59,159 bases of DNA, taken from the NCBI GenBank assembly GCA_016795505.1, contig JAEUHH010000060.1:1-59159 (forward strand), written 5' to 3'. A program made the translations under genes and the position numbers. The DNA comes from Verrucomicrobiales bacterium. GTDB taxonomy: Bacteria; Verrucomicrobiota; Verrucomicrobiia; Verrucomicrobiales; DEV007. How positions within the stretch are numbered: the stretch's first letter is position 1; every line of letters begins with the position of its first letter. Positions 16,165 through 24,171 of this stretch are shown piece by piece. The notes below the pieces were generated by a model, which searched no databases, was not told where the DNA came from, and saw only the letters and a list, made by a program, of their open reading frames with translations.

Positions 16165-16767
16165 TCAGTAGGGAATGCCGGGGCTGTCGTCGCCGACGGG
16201 GATGCCGCCGCCACCGTTGGGACCACCGTGATTGCCGCCGCCATCTTTGGGGCCGCCGTGGTGACCACCGCCGCCTTTTCCGCCGTTATTGGCGCTGGCA
16301 CCGGCGGAAGCTTCCGCGGAGGCGCCGGCCGAGGCTGCGGCGGAGACGTTGTTCACGACATTGGTGGTGGCACCCGCGGCCAGATCGCCTTCGATCTTAT
16401 AGCGGAAGCCGTCGTGGGACATCTTCTTGTAGGCCGAGGCGTAGTCCTGCATGGCATCGGCGTAGCGCATGGTGCCGACGCCTTCCATGACGCTGCCGGT
16501 GCCGAGAGCGACGCTGCCGACGGCGTGGGCCATCTTGGACACGTTGTCGATGTCGCTGTCGTGATAGACAGTCACATTCGCGGTCTCCATGAAGCCGGTC
16601 TTGTGGTTCTTGCCGTAGGTGATGACGGAGCCGGTGTTCCATCCTTGGATGGCGATATCCTGGAATTCCGTGTCACGGGACTCCGGGACGAGGTGTCCCA
16701 TGCGGGCGGTCGAGCAGCTCGCCAGGACCATCGCAATGGGCGCGCAGAGGATCAGTTTCTTGTTCAT
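16165..16767 (-). CDS. Lipoprotein with low-complexity Ala/Ser then Gly/His/Pro-rich tail
   Basis: A 200-aa product; the ATG at 16767 gives MNKKLILCAPIAMVLASC, a lipoprotein signal. The core (about 25-135) is soluble with no recognised family (phrases such as GWNTGSVITYGKNHKTGF). Residues about 140-165 are Ala/Ser/Glu repeats (SAGASAEASAGASA) and the last 40 are Gly/His/Pro-rich (GGGGHHGGPKDGGGNHGG), resembling a flexible or metal-binding tail. The frame open upstream of 16767 is not part of the gene. A terminator follows. Confidence 0.78.
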   Translation of the reverse strand: MNKKLILCAPIAMVLASCSTARMGHLVPESRDTEFQDIAIQGWNTGSVITYGKNHKTGFMETANVTVYHDSDIDNVSKMAHAVGSVALGTGSVMEGVGTMRYADAMQDYASAYKKMSHDGFRYKIEGDLAAGATTNVVNNVSAAASAGASAEASAGASANNGGKGGGGHHGGPKDGGGNHGGPNGGGGIPVGDDSPGIPY

Positions 16768-16873
16768 CGTGTGTTTCTGTCTGTTTGTTTTTGAGGTTTC
16801 TCTCACTGAATCGCCCTCATTTTTCGCGCCTTTCGGGCGGGGACGGGAGGGCTCGGGCTTCGGCTGACCGCAG

Positions 16874-17389
16874 TCAGCCTCCGATCCGATGGGTTTGCGG
16901 GTTGGGTTGGCCGTGGGCGGCGGCCCGGGGGCCGGTCGTGGTGCCCAACAGGCGGGACTGCGCAAAGGGTTCGGCTTTCGGCAGCATCGGCGCCGGGTAG
17001 CTGATCTGTGGGGTGGTGGTCGGCTCGGACTTTTTCTTCGGCCACCAGCCGAAGGCGACTTTCACCACAGAATCCACCAGGAAGGAATAAACCCGGCTGA
17101 TCCCGCGGGCGGGCGCTCCGACCGCCCGGGCGACCCGATACATCGGCTGCCGCTCACGGGTCTTGAAAACGACGATGTTCTGCGGCGGCACCGGAAATTC
17201 ACCGCGCATCTGGGCCGGTGTGAGGGGCTGGCCGGGAATGACGAAGAAATCCTTGCCTTCTTTGCCGAGCTTGAGTTCGCCCATGGCACTCCCCTGCAAC
17301 TCGGGCGCCACTTCACCAAACTTCATCGTTTGGCAACTGCAGAGCGCCACGCTCGCCAGAGGAATCAGAAATGACATTTGTTTCATCAT
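16874..17389 (-). CDS. Small lipoprotein, unknown function
   Basis: A 171-aa product with signal MMKQMSFLIPLASVALCSC (lipobox LCSC). The mature part contains KEGKDFFVIPGQPLTPAQMRG, FKTRERQPMYRVARAVGAPARG and a basic, then Pro-rich C-terminus. No family recognised. It lies upstream of the other small lipoprotein gene in the same orientation, 106 bases apart, so both may respond to the AT-rich promoter region behind it. Confidence 0.75.
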   Translation of the reverse strand: MMKQMSFLIPLASVALCSCQTMKFGEVAPELQGSAMGELKLGKEGKDFFVIPGQPLTPAQMRGEFPVPPQNIVVFKTRERQPMYRVARAVGAPARGISRVYSFLVDSVVKVAFGWWPKKKSEPTTTPQISYPAPMLPKAEPFAQSRLLGTTTGPRAAAHGQPNPQTHRIGG

Positions 17390-17508
17390 TGATTCCAATA
17401 ATAGCGATTTCTATAAATTTGTCCACAAATTTTTTAGAATCAATCATGATAATGTTTTTCATAATTAATATAATCGAGCCAAAACGAGACGCAGAACTCC
17501 CGTCCAAT
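17390..17508 (-). promoter_or_regulatory. AT-rich promoter region with perfect palindrome
   Basis: A strongly AT-rich block upstream of the minus-strand lipoprotein. It contains the perfect inverted repeat AAATTTGT-CC-ACAAATTT (17415-17432), an operator-like site, followed by further A/T-rich sequence that could hold -10/-35 elements. Confidence 0.5.
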
Positions 17509-17571
17509 TCACTGATTTTCAATACGTTGACGCAACATCAGCCCGCGAAGCGACGCCGGGCCGAGCCCGCG

Positions 17572-17606
17572 AAAAAAAATCGCGACACCCCCGGCTCCAG
17601 GCCGGG
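17572..17606 (-). terminator. Possible terminator after the DUF4230-like gene
   Basis: On the minus strand two hairpins (CAGGGGC/GCCCCTG at 17611-17628, CCCGGC/GCCGGG at 17590-17606) precede a run of eight T residues at 17572-17579. The 10-base spacer before the T run makes it weaker than the others here. Confidence 0.4.
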
Positions 17607-17639
17607 ATCTCAGGGGCAACGGCCCCTGAATGCGGAAAA

Positions 17640-18506
17640 TCAGGGCAAAACCGGCCCTTTTTCCGTCTCCTCCGCCGCCCAGCGGAGAGTCGCGGGGCGA
17701 TTCGAGAGGCTGTCGGTGCCTCCCGCTCCGATTTCCTCGGGAAAGACCACGACGATCTCCCGATAAGTTTGCCCGCTCCAGTGCTGGCCCGCGACGAGCC
17801 AGTTTTTCACGAATTTCGCGACCGCCAGCCGGCTTTCCTCCCGCACGCGGAGGGCCATCGCCGGATCTTTGGCCCGATCCTCCAGCCGGGCCGTCAGGCT
17901 GCGCTCCAACTCGACCAGATTTTCCTCGCCATCCCAGCGCGCCCAGCCGGACGCGGTCTTTTTCTGCATGCGCCCGGTATCGAAGGCCACCGGCAGACTG
18001 GGGCGGACGGGAGGCGCCACCACGATGACCCGGCCATCGTAGGCGGCCAGCTCCCACGGGCCATGGAGATCGATGTGGAACCGGTAGGTCGCCGGCACGC
18101 TGATCTCCGACACGGTGGTGCCAAACGGCACGACGCGGTCGAACCAGACGAGGTTGGTCTTTCGGGTGAAGGTCTCTTTTTCCTCGGCGGTGGCGACTTC
18201 GAGGATATTGCCCTCGGTGCCGCGGACCTGGAGGTCGGCATACTCGATAAAGGTCTGGGTGATCCGCTCCGGCTGGAAGGCCCCGGCGATGGCATCGACG
18301 GACTCGGCGACTTTTTCCACCACCGTCGTCGCGGCATCGATGGTCTTCTCTCCGGCCCGGAAAACGGCAAAGAAAACCGTCAAGCCCGCCGCTGTCAGGA
18401 TCGCCACGATCCACACCAACCGGGAGCCGGCAAACCACCCGGCTCCGCGCGGGGTGCTGGGACCGGGTGAGGACGGGAGATCGGCGGGAGACGGGGTATC
18501 CGGCAT
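17640..18506 (-). CDS. Membrane-anchored DUF4230-like protein
   Basis: A 288-aa product from the ATG at 18506: Pro/Ser-rich N-terminus, one transmembrane helix (about residues 27-48, SRLVWIVAILTAAGLTVFFAVF), then a soluble domain with NLVWFDRVVPFGTTVSEISVPATYRFHIDL and GRVIVVAPPVRPSLPVAFDTG. This order resembles DUF4230 proteins, an uncharacterised family of membrane-anchored bacterial proteins; the match is by pattern and moderate. The larger open frame upstream is Arg/Pro-rich and not used. It follows the DUF1501 gene by 35 bases and could be the tail of that transcript. Confidence 0.7.
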   Translation of the reverse strand: MPDTPSPADLPSSPGPSTPRGAGWFAGSRLVWIVAILTAAGLTVFFAVFRAGEKTIDAATTVVEKVAESVDAIAGAFQPERITQTFIEYADLQVRGTEGNILEVATAEEKETFTRKTNLVWFDRVVPFGTTVSEISVPATYRFHIDLHGPWELAAYDGRVIVVAPPVRPSLPVAFDTGRMQKKTASGWARWDGEENLVELERSLTARLEDRAKDPAMALRVREESRLAVAKFVKNWLVAGQHWSGQTYREIVVVFPEEIGAGGTDSLSNRPATLRWAAEETEKGPVLP

Positions 18507-18541
18507 GACGGATGGGATTCTACCCGAAAAGTCCCCCACCC

Positions 18542-19951
18542 TCACGCCAGAATTTCCCGCACCACCTCGCCATAGACATCGGTGAGCCGGAAGTCGCGGC
18601 CCTGATGCCTCCACGTGAGCTGCTCGTGGTCGAGGCCGAGCAGGTGCAGGATGGTGGCGTGGAGATCGTGCAGGTGGACTTTCCCCGAGACGGGACGGAA
18701 GCCAAATGCATCGGTCTCGCCGTGCATGAGCCCCCCTTTCACGCCGCCGCCGGCCATCCAGGCGCAGAAGCTCTCGGGTTGGTGCTCGCGGCCATGCTTT
18801 TCGATCGGCGCGGTGCCGCTGAGATCCTGGCTCCACGGGGTGCGGCCAAATTCGCCGCTCCAGACCACGAGCGTGTCCTCCAGCAGACCGCGCGACTGGA
18901 GATCACGAATCAGCCCCGCACACGGCAGGTCGGTCTCGGCGCAGGCTTTGGGCAATCCGCCGCGAATGTCGCCGTGGTGATCCCAGCCGCCCATGGTGAC
19001 CTGCACGAAGCGCACGCCCGCCTCACTGAGGCGACGCGCGAGGAGACAGGCGCGGCCATTCCGGTCGGTCGGCTTCTCGCCGATGCCATAGAGTTTTTTC
19101 GTGGCCTCGGTCTCCTTCGAGAGATCGACGAGGTCCGGCGTGGCCGCCTGCATGCGGAAGGCGGTCTCCAGACTGTGGATCATGCCCTCGAGCCGCGCAT
19201 CGCCGGGGTCGCGCTCGACGAGGCGGCGGTTCATGCGCTGGATGAAGTCGAAGCGACGTCGTTGAGAAGCAGCGTCGGTGGACGAATCGGTGAGGAAATC
19301 GATCGCCGGATCGCTTTCCTTCGCCGGCAGGACCACCGGCGTGCCCTGGTGCGCGGCGGGCAGGAAGGAGGCGGCGTAATTCCGCGTATCGATGCCGGGA
19401 TGGATCGTGAGGAAGCCCGGCAGGCTCTGGTTTTCCGTGCCGAGGCCGTAACTGATCCACGATCCGATCGAGGGACGCGCCTCGGCGATGGCGCCGGTGT
19501 GAATCTGGAGCGCGGCGGGACCGTGCTGATTATTGTCGGCATGCACGGCGCGCAGCAGGCAGAGCTCGTCGGCAATGGCAGCGGTGTGCGGGAGGAGATC
19601 GGAGATCGTAATCCCGGACTGCCCGCGCGGCCGCACCGGGATATCGGTGCCGAGGGCGAGGAGCTTTTCCGTGCTCTCGTGCCGGTGCTGCTCGGGCAGC
19701 GGGGCATCGACGGACTGGCCATGCTTCTGCTGGATGAGCGGCTTCGGATCGAAGAGATCCATCTGAGACGGACCGCCCGACATGAAGAGGAAGATGACGC
19801 GTTTGGCCCGCGGCTGGAGCATCGGGGCGCGCAGCGCGAGCGGATTCGAGGCGGCCTGGAGCAGTCCGTTCAAGGCGAGCGCTCCGAAGCCCGCGCTGGT
19901 GCGCTGGAGCCAGGCGCGGCGGGAGAAGGGAGCGTGGCGGAGGGTGGTCAT
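18542..19951 (-). CDS. DUF1501 secreted protein, paralog 1 (sulfatase-like fold)
   Basis: A 469-aa product with a Tat-type signal (FSRRAWLQRTSAGFGALALNGLL). Family landmarks: VIFLFMSGGPSQMDLFDPKP, RFVQVTMGGWDHHGDI, LVVWSGEFGRTPWSQ, GREHQPESFCAWMAGGGVKGG and LHDLHATILHLLGLDHEQLT. DUF1501 is related to alkaline phosphatase/sulfatase-superfamily proteins and nearly always pairs with a PSCyt/DUF1549-DUF1553 gene; the biochemical role is unknown. The start at 19951 lies 7 bases after the stop of the upstream cytochrome gene, so the pair is an operon. Confidence 0.92.
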   Translation of the reverse strand: MTTLRHAPFSRRAWLQRTSAGFGALALNGLLQAASNPLALRAPMLQPRAKRVIFLFMSGGPSQMDLFDPKPLIQQKHGQSVDAPLPEQHRHESTEKLLALGTDIPVRPRGQSGITISDLLPHTAAIADELCLLRAVHADNNQHGPAALQIHTGAIAEARPSIGSWISYGLGTENQSLPGFLTIHPGIDTRNYAASFLPAAHQGTPVVLPAKESDPAIDFLTDSSTDAASQRRRFDFIQRMNRRLVERDPGDARLEGMIHSLETAFRMQAATPDLVDLSKETEATKKLYGIGEKPTDRNGRACLLARRLSEAGVRFVQVTMGGWDHHGDIRGGLPKACAETDLPCAGLIRDLQSRGLLEDTLVVWSGEFGRTPWSQDLSGTAPIEKHGREHQPESFCAWMAGGGVKGGLMHGETDAFGFRPVSGKVHLHDLHATILHLLGLDHEQLTWRHQGRDFRLTDVYGEVVREILA

Positions 19952-19958
19952 CGTAAAT

Positions 19959-22454
19959 TCAGAATCGGAGCAGGAACTCGTTGGTCCCGAAAAGAGCCCG
20001 GGCCAGTTCGGTCCAGGCGGCGGTCTCGTCGCGACCGGTCCGCGCTTCGGCGAGAAAAGCGAGGGAGTCCTCCCGCTCGGCGTTGGTAACGGGACGGTTG
20101 AGGACCCGCAGCCAGAGGCGCGCGATGCGAGCCGCGTCGTCGCCGGTTGTGTCGAGGAGACTTTTTGCCAGATCCTCGCCCCGCTCGCGAATGAGATCGG
20201 CATTGAGCAGGTAGAGCGACTGGGTCGGCACGGTCGTCTCGTTGCGCTTCCCGGTGAGTTGGGCCGGCTGGGGAAAATCGAAGACATCGCGCAACCGCGC
20301 CGAGCCGGGCTGGGTGCCGGTGCGGACCACCGGCAGGTAAAGGGTGCGCTCGTAGACCTGCGAGGCGCGCTCGGTCTTGATGGCGAACTGGGGATGGTTG
20401 CTCTTTTCGGTAAGCGGCAGTCCGGAGATGTTTTCGGGAAACTCCAGCGGCAGACCCGGCCCGCCGACAGGCGCGGCGAGGCGGCCGCTCGCCACGAGCA
20501 TGGCGTCGCGGATCGACTCGGCATCGAGCCGCTGGCGGTTCATGCGCCAGAGGAGCTTGTTTTCGGGATCGACTGTATTTCTTCCAGCAGATTCAGGGAG
20601 GCCAGCAGATTGGGATGGATTGTTTCGGGAATCTGCTGGAGTTCCCTCGCTCGAAAGGCGATACGCCCTCGAGAGGGCGAGGGTGCGGATGAGTTTCTTC
20701 TGGGACCAGCCTTCCTTCATGAAGCGATGCGCGAGATGATCGAGCAGCTCGGGATGGCTCGGCGTGTCGCCACGGGTGCCGAAGTAATCGACGCTGCGGA
20801 CCAACCCCTCGCCAAAGAGCTTCTGCCAGACGCGGTTCACCGCCACGCGCGCGGTGAGCGGATTCCGCGCGTCGGCGATCCACTCGGCGAGTTGGAGTCG
20901 GCCACTCTGCCCGGCTGGAATCGGCGGTTGCGGCCCCCACATCGCGACACGGACAAGCCCCCGCGGCATCGTGTCGCCGAGAGCATAGGGATTGCCGCGG
21001 ATCGTCACCCGCATGTCGGCGGGCTGCCTGACATCGGCCACGGCGAGGGCCTGCGGCTTGCCGGGATGGAAATACTCGCCGTGGGAGATCCGCAGTTCGA
21101 GCGCGGTGATCTCCTTTTTCACTTCGTCGAGACGCTTCTTGCTTTCCTCGTCCGTTTTGCTGTCGAGGGCTTTCGATTCGGATTCCAGTCCGGCCTTTTC
21201 CTGCCGCCACGCCGTCAGGGTTTGTTCGTGCTTCGCAGCGAGAAGGCGGTCTTCCTCCAGTTCCGGCAGGGGTACTCGGTGAACGTTGCTCCAGATGCCG
21301 TGGCGAGTCTTGAAGGTGGTCTTGGTGCTGCGGAACATGCCGGCGACGGCGTAGTAATCCTGCTGGCCGATGGCGTCGAATTTGTGGTCGTGGCAGCGCA
21401 CGCAGCCGAGCGTCATGCCGAGGAAGACGGTGCCCACCTTGTTGACCTGGCCGTCGATGAAGTCGTGCTCCATCTTCAGCTTGTCGATTGCGTTGATGTC
21501 GACGTCGCCGAGGACGATGAAACCGGTCGCGATGAGTTGCTCGCGCCGTTGCTCCGGCGACGCGGCGGGCAGCAGGTCGCCCGCGAGTTGTTCGCGGACA
21601 AAACGGTCGTAGGGTTTGTCCGAATGATAGGACTCGACGAGGTAGTCGCGGTAGCGCCAGGCATGTTCGGCGAAAATTTTGCCCTCAGTACCGATCTGCT
21701 CGGCATAACCGACGAGATCGAGCCAGTGCCGCGCCCAGCGCTCGGCGTAGGCGCGCGAGGCGAGGAGCCGGTCGACGACGCGTTCGTGGGCCTGGGGCGA
21801 TCCATCGGCGAGAAAGGCTGCAATTTCCTCCTCCGTCGGCGGCAATCCGGTGAGGTCGAAGGTGACGCGGCGCAGCCAGGTGTGTGGGTCGGTTTCGGCG
21901 ACGGGCGCGAGTCCGGCGGCTTCGAGCTTCGCCAAAAGGAAGGCATCCACTTCGGTCATCGGCCAGGCCTGGTCCCGCACAACCGGCGGGGCACTGTCGC
22001 GCACCGGCTGGTAGGCCCAGTGTTTCCGGCCATCCTCGATGTCGATGCCCGGTTTCGCCACGATCGCGGCTGACTCGCGCGGGTCAGACGCGCCGCGGGC
22101 GACCCACTGCTCGAGGATGGCGATCTCGGCATCGGCCAGCTTCGCTTTCGGCGGCATCTCCATGTCAGGATTCGTGTAGCGCACCGCCTCGATGAGCCGG
22201 CTCGTTTCCACCGACCCCGGCACCACCGCCGGACCGCTGTCACCGCCCGCCTGCCAACCCGAGCGCGAGTCGAGCACGAGGCCGCCCTTGATCTTGCCGT
22301 TGTGAGAATGGCATTCGTAGCAGCGCTCGCGCAGGATCGGTTCGACCTTGTCGCGGAAAAAGGCGTCGTCGGCGGTTGCCTCCACGGTGAGGACGATTCC
22401 CACCACCATTCCCAGCAGGAATGAACGCGAGGTGCGGAGGCGGGACGGATTCAT
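19959..22454 (-). CDS. Planctomycete-type secreted cytochrome c, DUF1549-DUF1553
   Basis: An 831-aa secreted protein: signal (about 1-28), PSCyt1 heme motif CYECH at 45-49 with downstream MEMPPKAKL, a DUF1549 region (about 150-380) containing RRVTFDLTGLPPTEEEI, RWARHWLDLVGYAE and a second heme-type motif GCVRCHDHKFD near residue 350, then DUF1553 from about 540 (NPLTARVAVNRVWQKLFGEGLV to TNEFLLRF). The family is typical of Planctomycetes and Verrucomicrobia and is thought to move electrons or act on polymers outside the membrane. The ATG at 22454 is the best start. A short in-frame insertion with palindromic sequence sits near 20584-20639. Confidence 0.92.
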   Translation of the reverse strand: MNPSRLRTSRSFLLGMVVGIVLTVEATADDAFFRDKVEPILRERCYECHSHNGKIKGGLVLDSRSGWQAGGDSGPAVVPGSVETSRLIEAVRYTNPDMEMPPKAKLADAEIAILEQWVARGASDPRESAAIVAKPGIDIEDGRKHWAYQPVRDSAPPVVRDQAWPMTEVDAFLLAKLEAAGLAPVAETDPHTWLRRVTFDLTGLPPTEEEIAAFLADGSPQAHERVVDRLLASRAYAERWARHWLDLVGYAEQIGTEGKIFAEHAWRYRDYLVESYHSDKPYDRFVREQLAGDLLPAASPEQRREQLIATGFIVLGDVDINAIDKLKMEHDFIDGQVNKVGTVFLGMTLGCVRCHDHKFDAIGQQDYYAVAGMFRSTKTTFKTRHGIWSNVHRVPLPELEEDRLLAAKHEQTLTAWRQEKAGLESESKALDSKTDEESKKRLDEVKKEITALELRISHGEYFHPGKPQALAVADVRQPADMRVTIRGNPYALGDTMPRGLVRVAMWGPQPPIPAGQSGRLQLAEWIADARNPLTARVAVNRVWQKLFGEGLVRSVDYFGTRGDTPSHPELLDHLAHRFMKEGWSQKKLIRTLALSRAYRLSSEGTPADSRNNPSQSAGLPESAGRNTVDPENKLLWRMNRQRLDAESIRDAMLVASGRLAAPVGGPGLPLEFPENISGLPLTEKSNHPQFAIKTERASQVYERTLYLPVVRTGTQPGSARLRDVFDFPQPAQLTGKRNETTVPTQSLYLLNADLIRERGEDLAKSLLDTTGDDAARIARLWLRVLNRPVTNAEREDSLAFLAEARTGRDETAAWTELARALFGTNEFLLRF

Positions 22455-22590
22455 GATGGAGCGGGCACGCAATGGCTGAAGATGCCTTTCTGCCATCCGT
22501 GCGGCAAAGGCGCGGTTGCGTTGTTGGGGCTGATTCTGAGCCCAACCCTCACTCCGCCCAAATTACCGAATCGGCTGCGAAAATTCGTCC

Positions 22591-24027
22591 TCACGCCCCC
22601 ACGATCTCCCGTAGGGGCACCCCGCCGTCGGTAACCAATCGCGGGCGCTGGATCAGGTCCATGAACTCGTGACGGGGATCGATGCCCAACAGATGCAGAA
22701 TCGTCGCGGCCAGATCGGGTGGCCGCACGGGGCGGTCATCCGGGAAAGCACCAATTTTGTCGCTCGCCCCGATGACCTGGCCGTCAATGCCGGCACCGGC
22801 GAGAGCAACGGAAAACACGCTGCCCCAGTGATCTCGGCCACCGGACTTGTTGATCTTGGGCGTGCGGCCGAATTCACCCATCACGACGACGAGCGTCTCG
22901 TCGAGCAATCCGCTGGCGGTGAGATCGGCGAGGAGCGCATCAAAGGCCTGATCAAAACGCGGACAGAGGCGCTCGCGCAGGCTTTTTTCATTGTTCTGAT
23001 GGGTATCCCACATCGGGCTGCCGGTGGAATCGTCCGCCTCGCGCGACCAGTTGACCTGCACGAGCCGCACTCCGGCCTCGACGAGGCGACGAGCCATGAG
23101 CACGCTCTGTCCGAAGGCGCTTCGTCCGTAGCGATCCCGGGTCGTTTCCAACTCGCGTTCCAGATCGAGCGCGTCACGGCTCGCTTCGGAATGCAGCAGG
23201 TCATAGGCCCGCTGGTGCATGAGGTCGAATTCCGCGGCGGCGGGCGAGCCTTCGATGGCCTGGCGTTGCTGCTCGATCGTTTCGCGCAGGGCCATGCGAT
23301 CGCGCAAACGCAGCGGGCTCATGCCATCGGCAAAAGCGAGCCCCTCGATACGAACTTTCTCCGCCGCCGGATCGCATTTCAGCACCTGCGGCTGCCAGGT
23401 CGGCCCCATGAAGCCCGCCGTCTGGCAGGGCCAGTTGATGTTGCCGTTGTTGTAGATGAGGCCGGGCAGGATCACCGAGGAGAGCGGCGAGTCGGGGTTC
23501 GGATTCAGGGCTCCGACCGCCGCAGCGAGGCTGGGCCAGTCCTGCGCGCTGGGCGGGACATTCTCCGCCTTGCTCGGCGGCACGTAGCCCGAAAGCATGT
23601 AGGCCCCGCTGGTCGAGTGCGAGTGGATGTCCGTCGTCATCGAGCGGATCAACGCGACGCGGTGCATCTGCTTCGCCGTCCGCGGGAGGAGTTCACTGAC
23701 ATGCAGACCCGGCACGCTGCTGCGGATCGAGCCGATGGTACCGCGGACTTCGATGGGAGCATCCGGCTTCGGATCGAAGGTATCGTGCTGCGGCGGGCCG
23801 CCGCTGAGGAACAAAAGCACGCAGGATTTGGCCCGACCGAAGGATGAACCCTTTGCCGCCACGGCAGCGGCCGACTCCGCCCGAAACAAAGCCGGAAGGC
23901 TCACCCCGAGCGCACCAAGTCCACCCGCGCGCAGCCACTCCCGACGGGTCGGTGCCGCAAGGCGGGGATGCCGCCGACCGGCGCAGGCCTCGAGAGGCGG
24001 GTTCCTGTCTCTGGAGTCGAAGGTCAC
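22591..24027 (-). CDS. DUF1501 secreted protein, paralog 2
   Basis: A 478-aa product from a GTG at 24027, with a Tat-type motif (TRREWLRAGGLGALGVSL). Landmarks: [72 protein letters not shown] and DLAATILHLLGIDPRHEF. Sits between two DUF1549/DUF1553 genes on the same strand; probably works with the one encoded 144 bases upstream (24172-26379). Confidence 0.92.
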   Translation of the reverse strand: MTFDSRDRNPPLEACAGRRHPRLAAPTRREWLRAGGLGALGVSLPALFRAESAAAVAAKGSSFGRAKSCVLLFLSGGPPQHDTFDPKPDAPIEVRGTIGSIRSSVPGLHVSELLPRTAKQMHRVALIRSMTTDIHSHSTSGAYMLSGYVPPSKAENVPPSAQDWPSLAAAVGALNPNPDSPLSSVILPGLIYNNGNINWPCQTAGFMGPTWQPQVLKCDPAAEKVRIEGLAFADGMSPLRLRDRMALRETIEQQRQAIEGSPAAAEFDLMHQRAYDLLHSEASRDALDLERELETTRDRYGRSAFGQSVLMARRLVEAGVRLVQVNWSREADDSTGSPMWDTHQNNEKSLRERLCPRFDQAFDALLADLTASGLLDETLVVVMGEFGRTPKINKSGGRDHWGSVFSVALAGAGIDGQVIGASDKIGAFPDDRPVRPPDLAATILHLLGIDPRHEFMDLIQRPRLVTDGGVPLREIVGA

Positions 24028-24171
24028 GTTGGTGAGGTCGAGGCCGGTAAGGTATCAGAGAGAGATTCCCAGCAGGAGGGGCGGATTCGCGTGTCGCGCG
24101 AAGGTGTGCCGCCCCTTTTGCGCGTAGGGTTCGCCAGGAAAGCCTTCTTCCGAACTGCCGGAAATCGCGTC

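Noticed and set aside
24078-24115. Hairpin GGGGCGG...CCGCCCC followed by TTTT on the plus strand
   Set aside because: No plus-strand gene ends here and on the minus strand there is no T-run; a terminator role is not supported.
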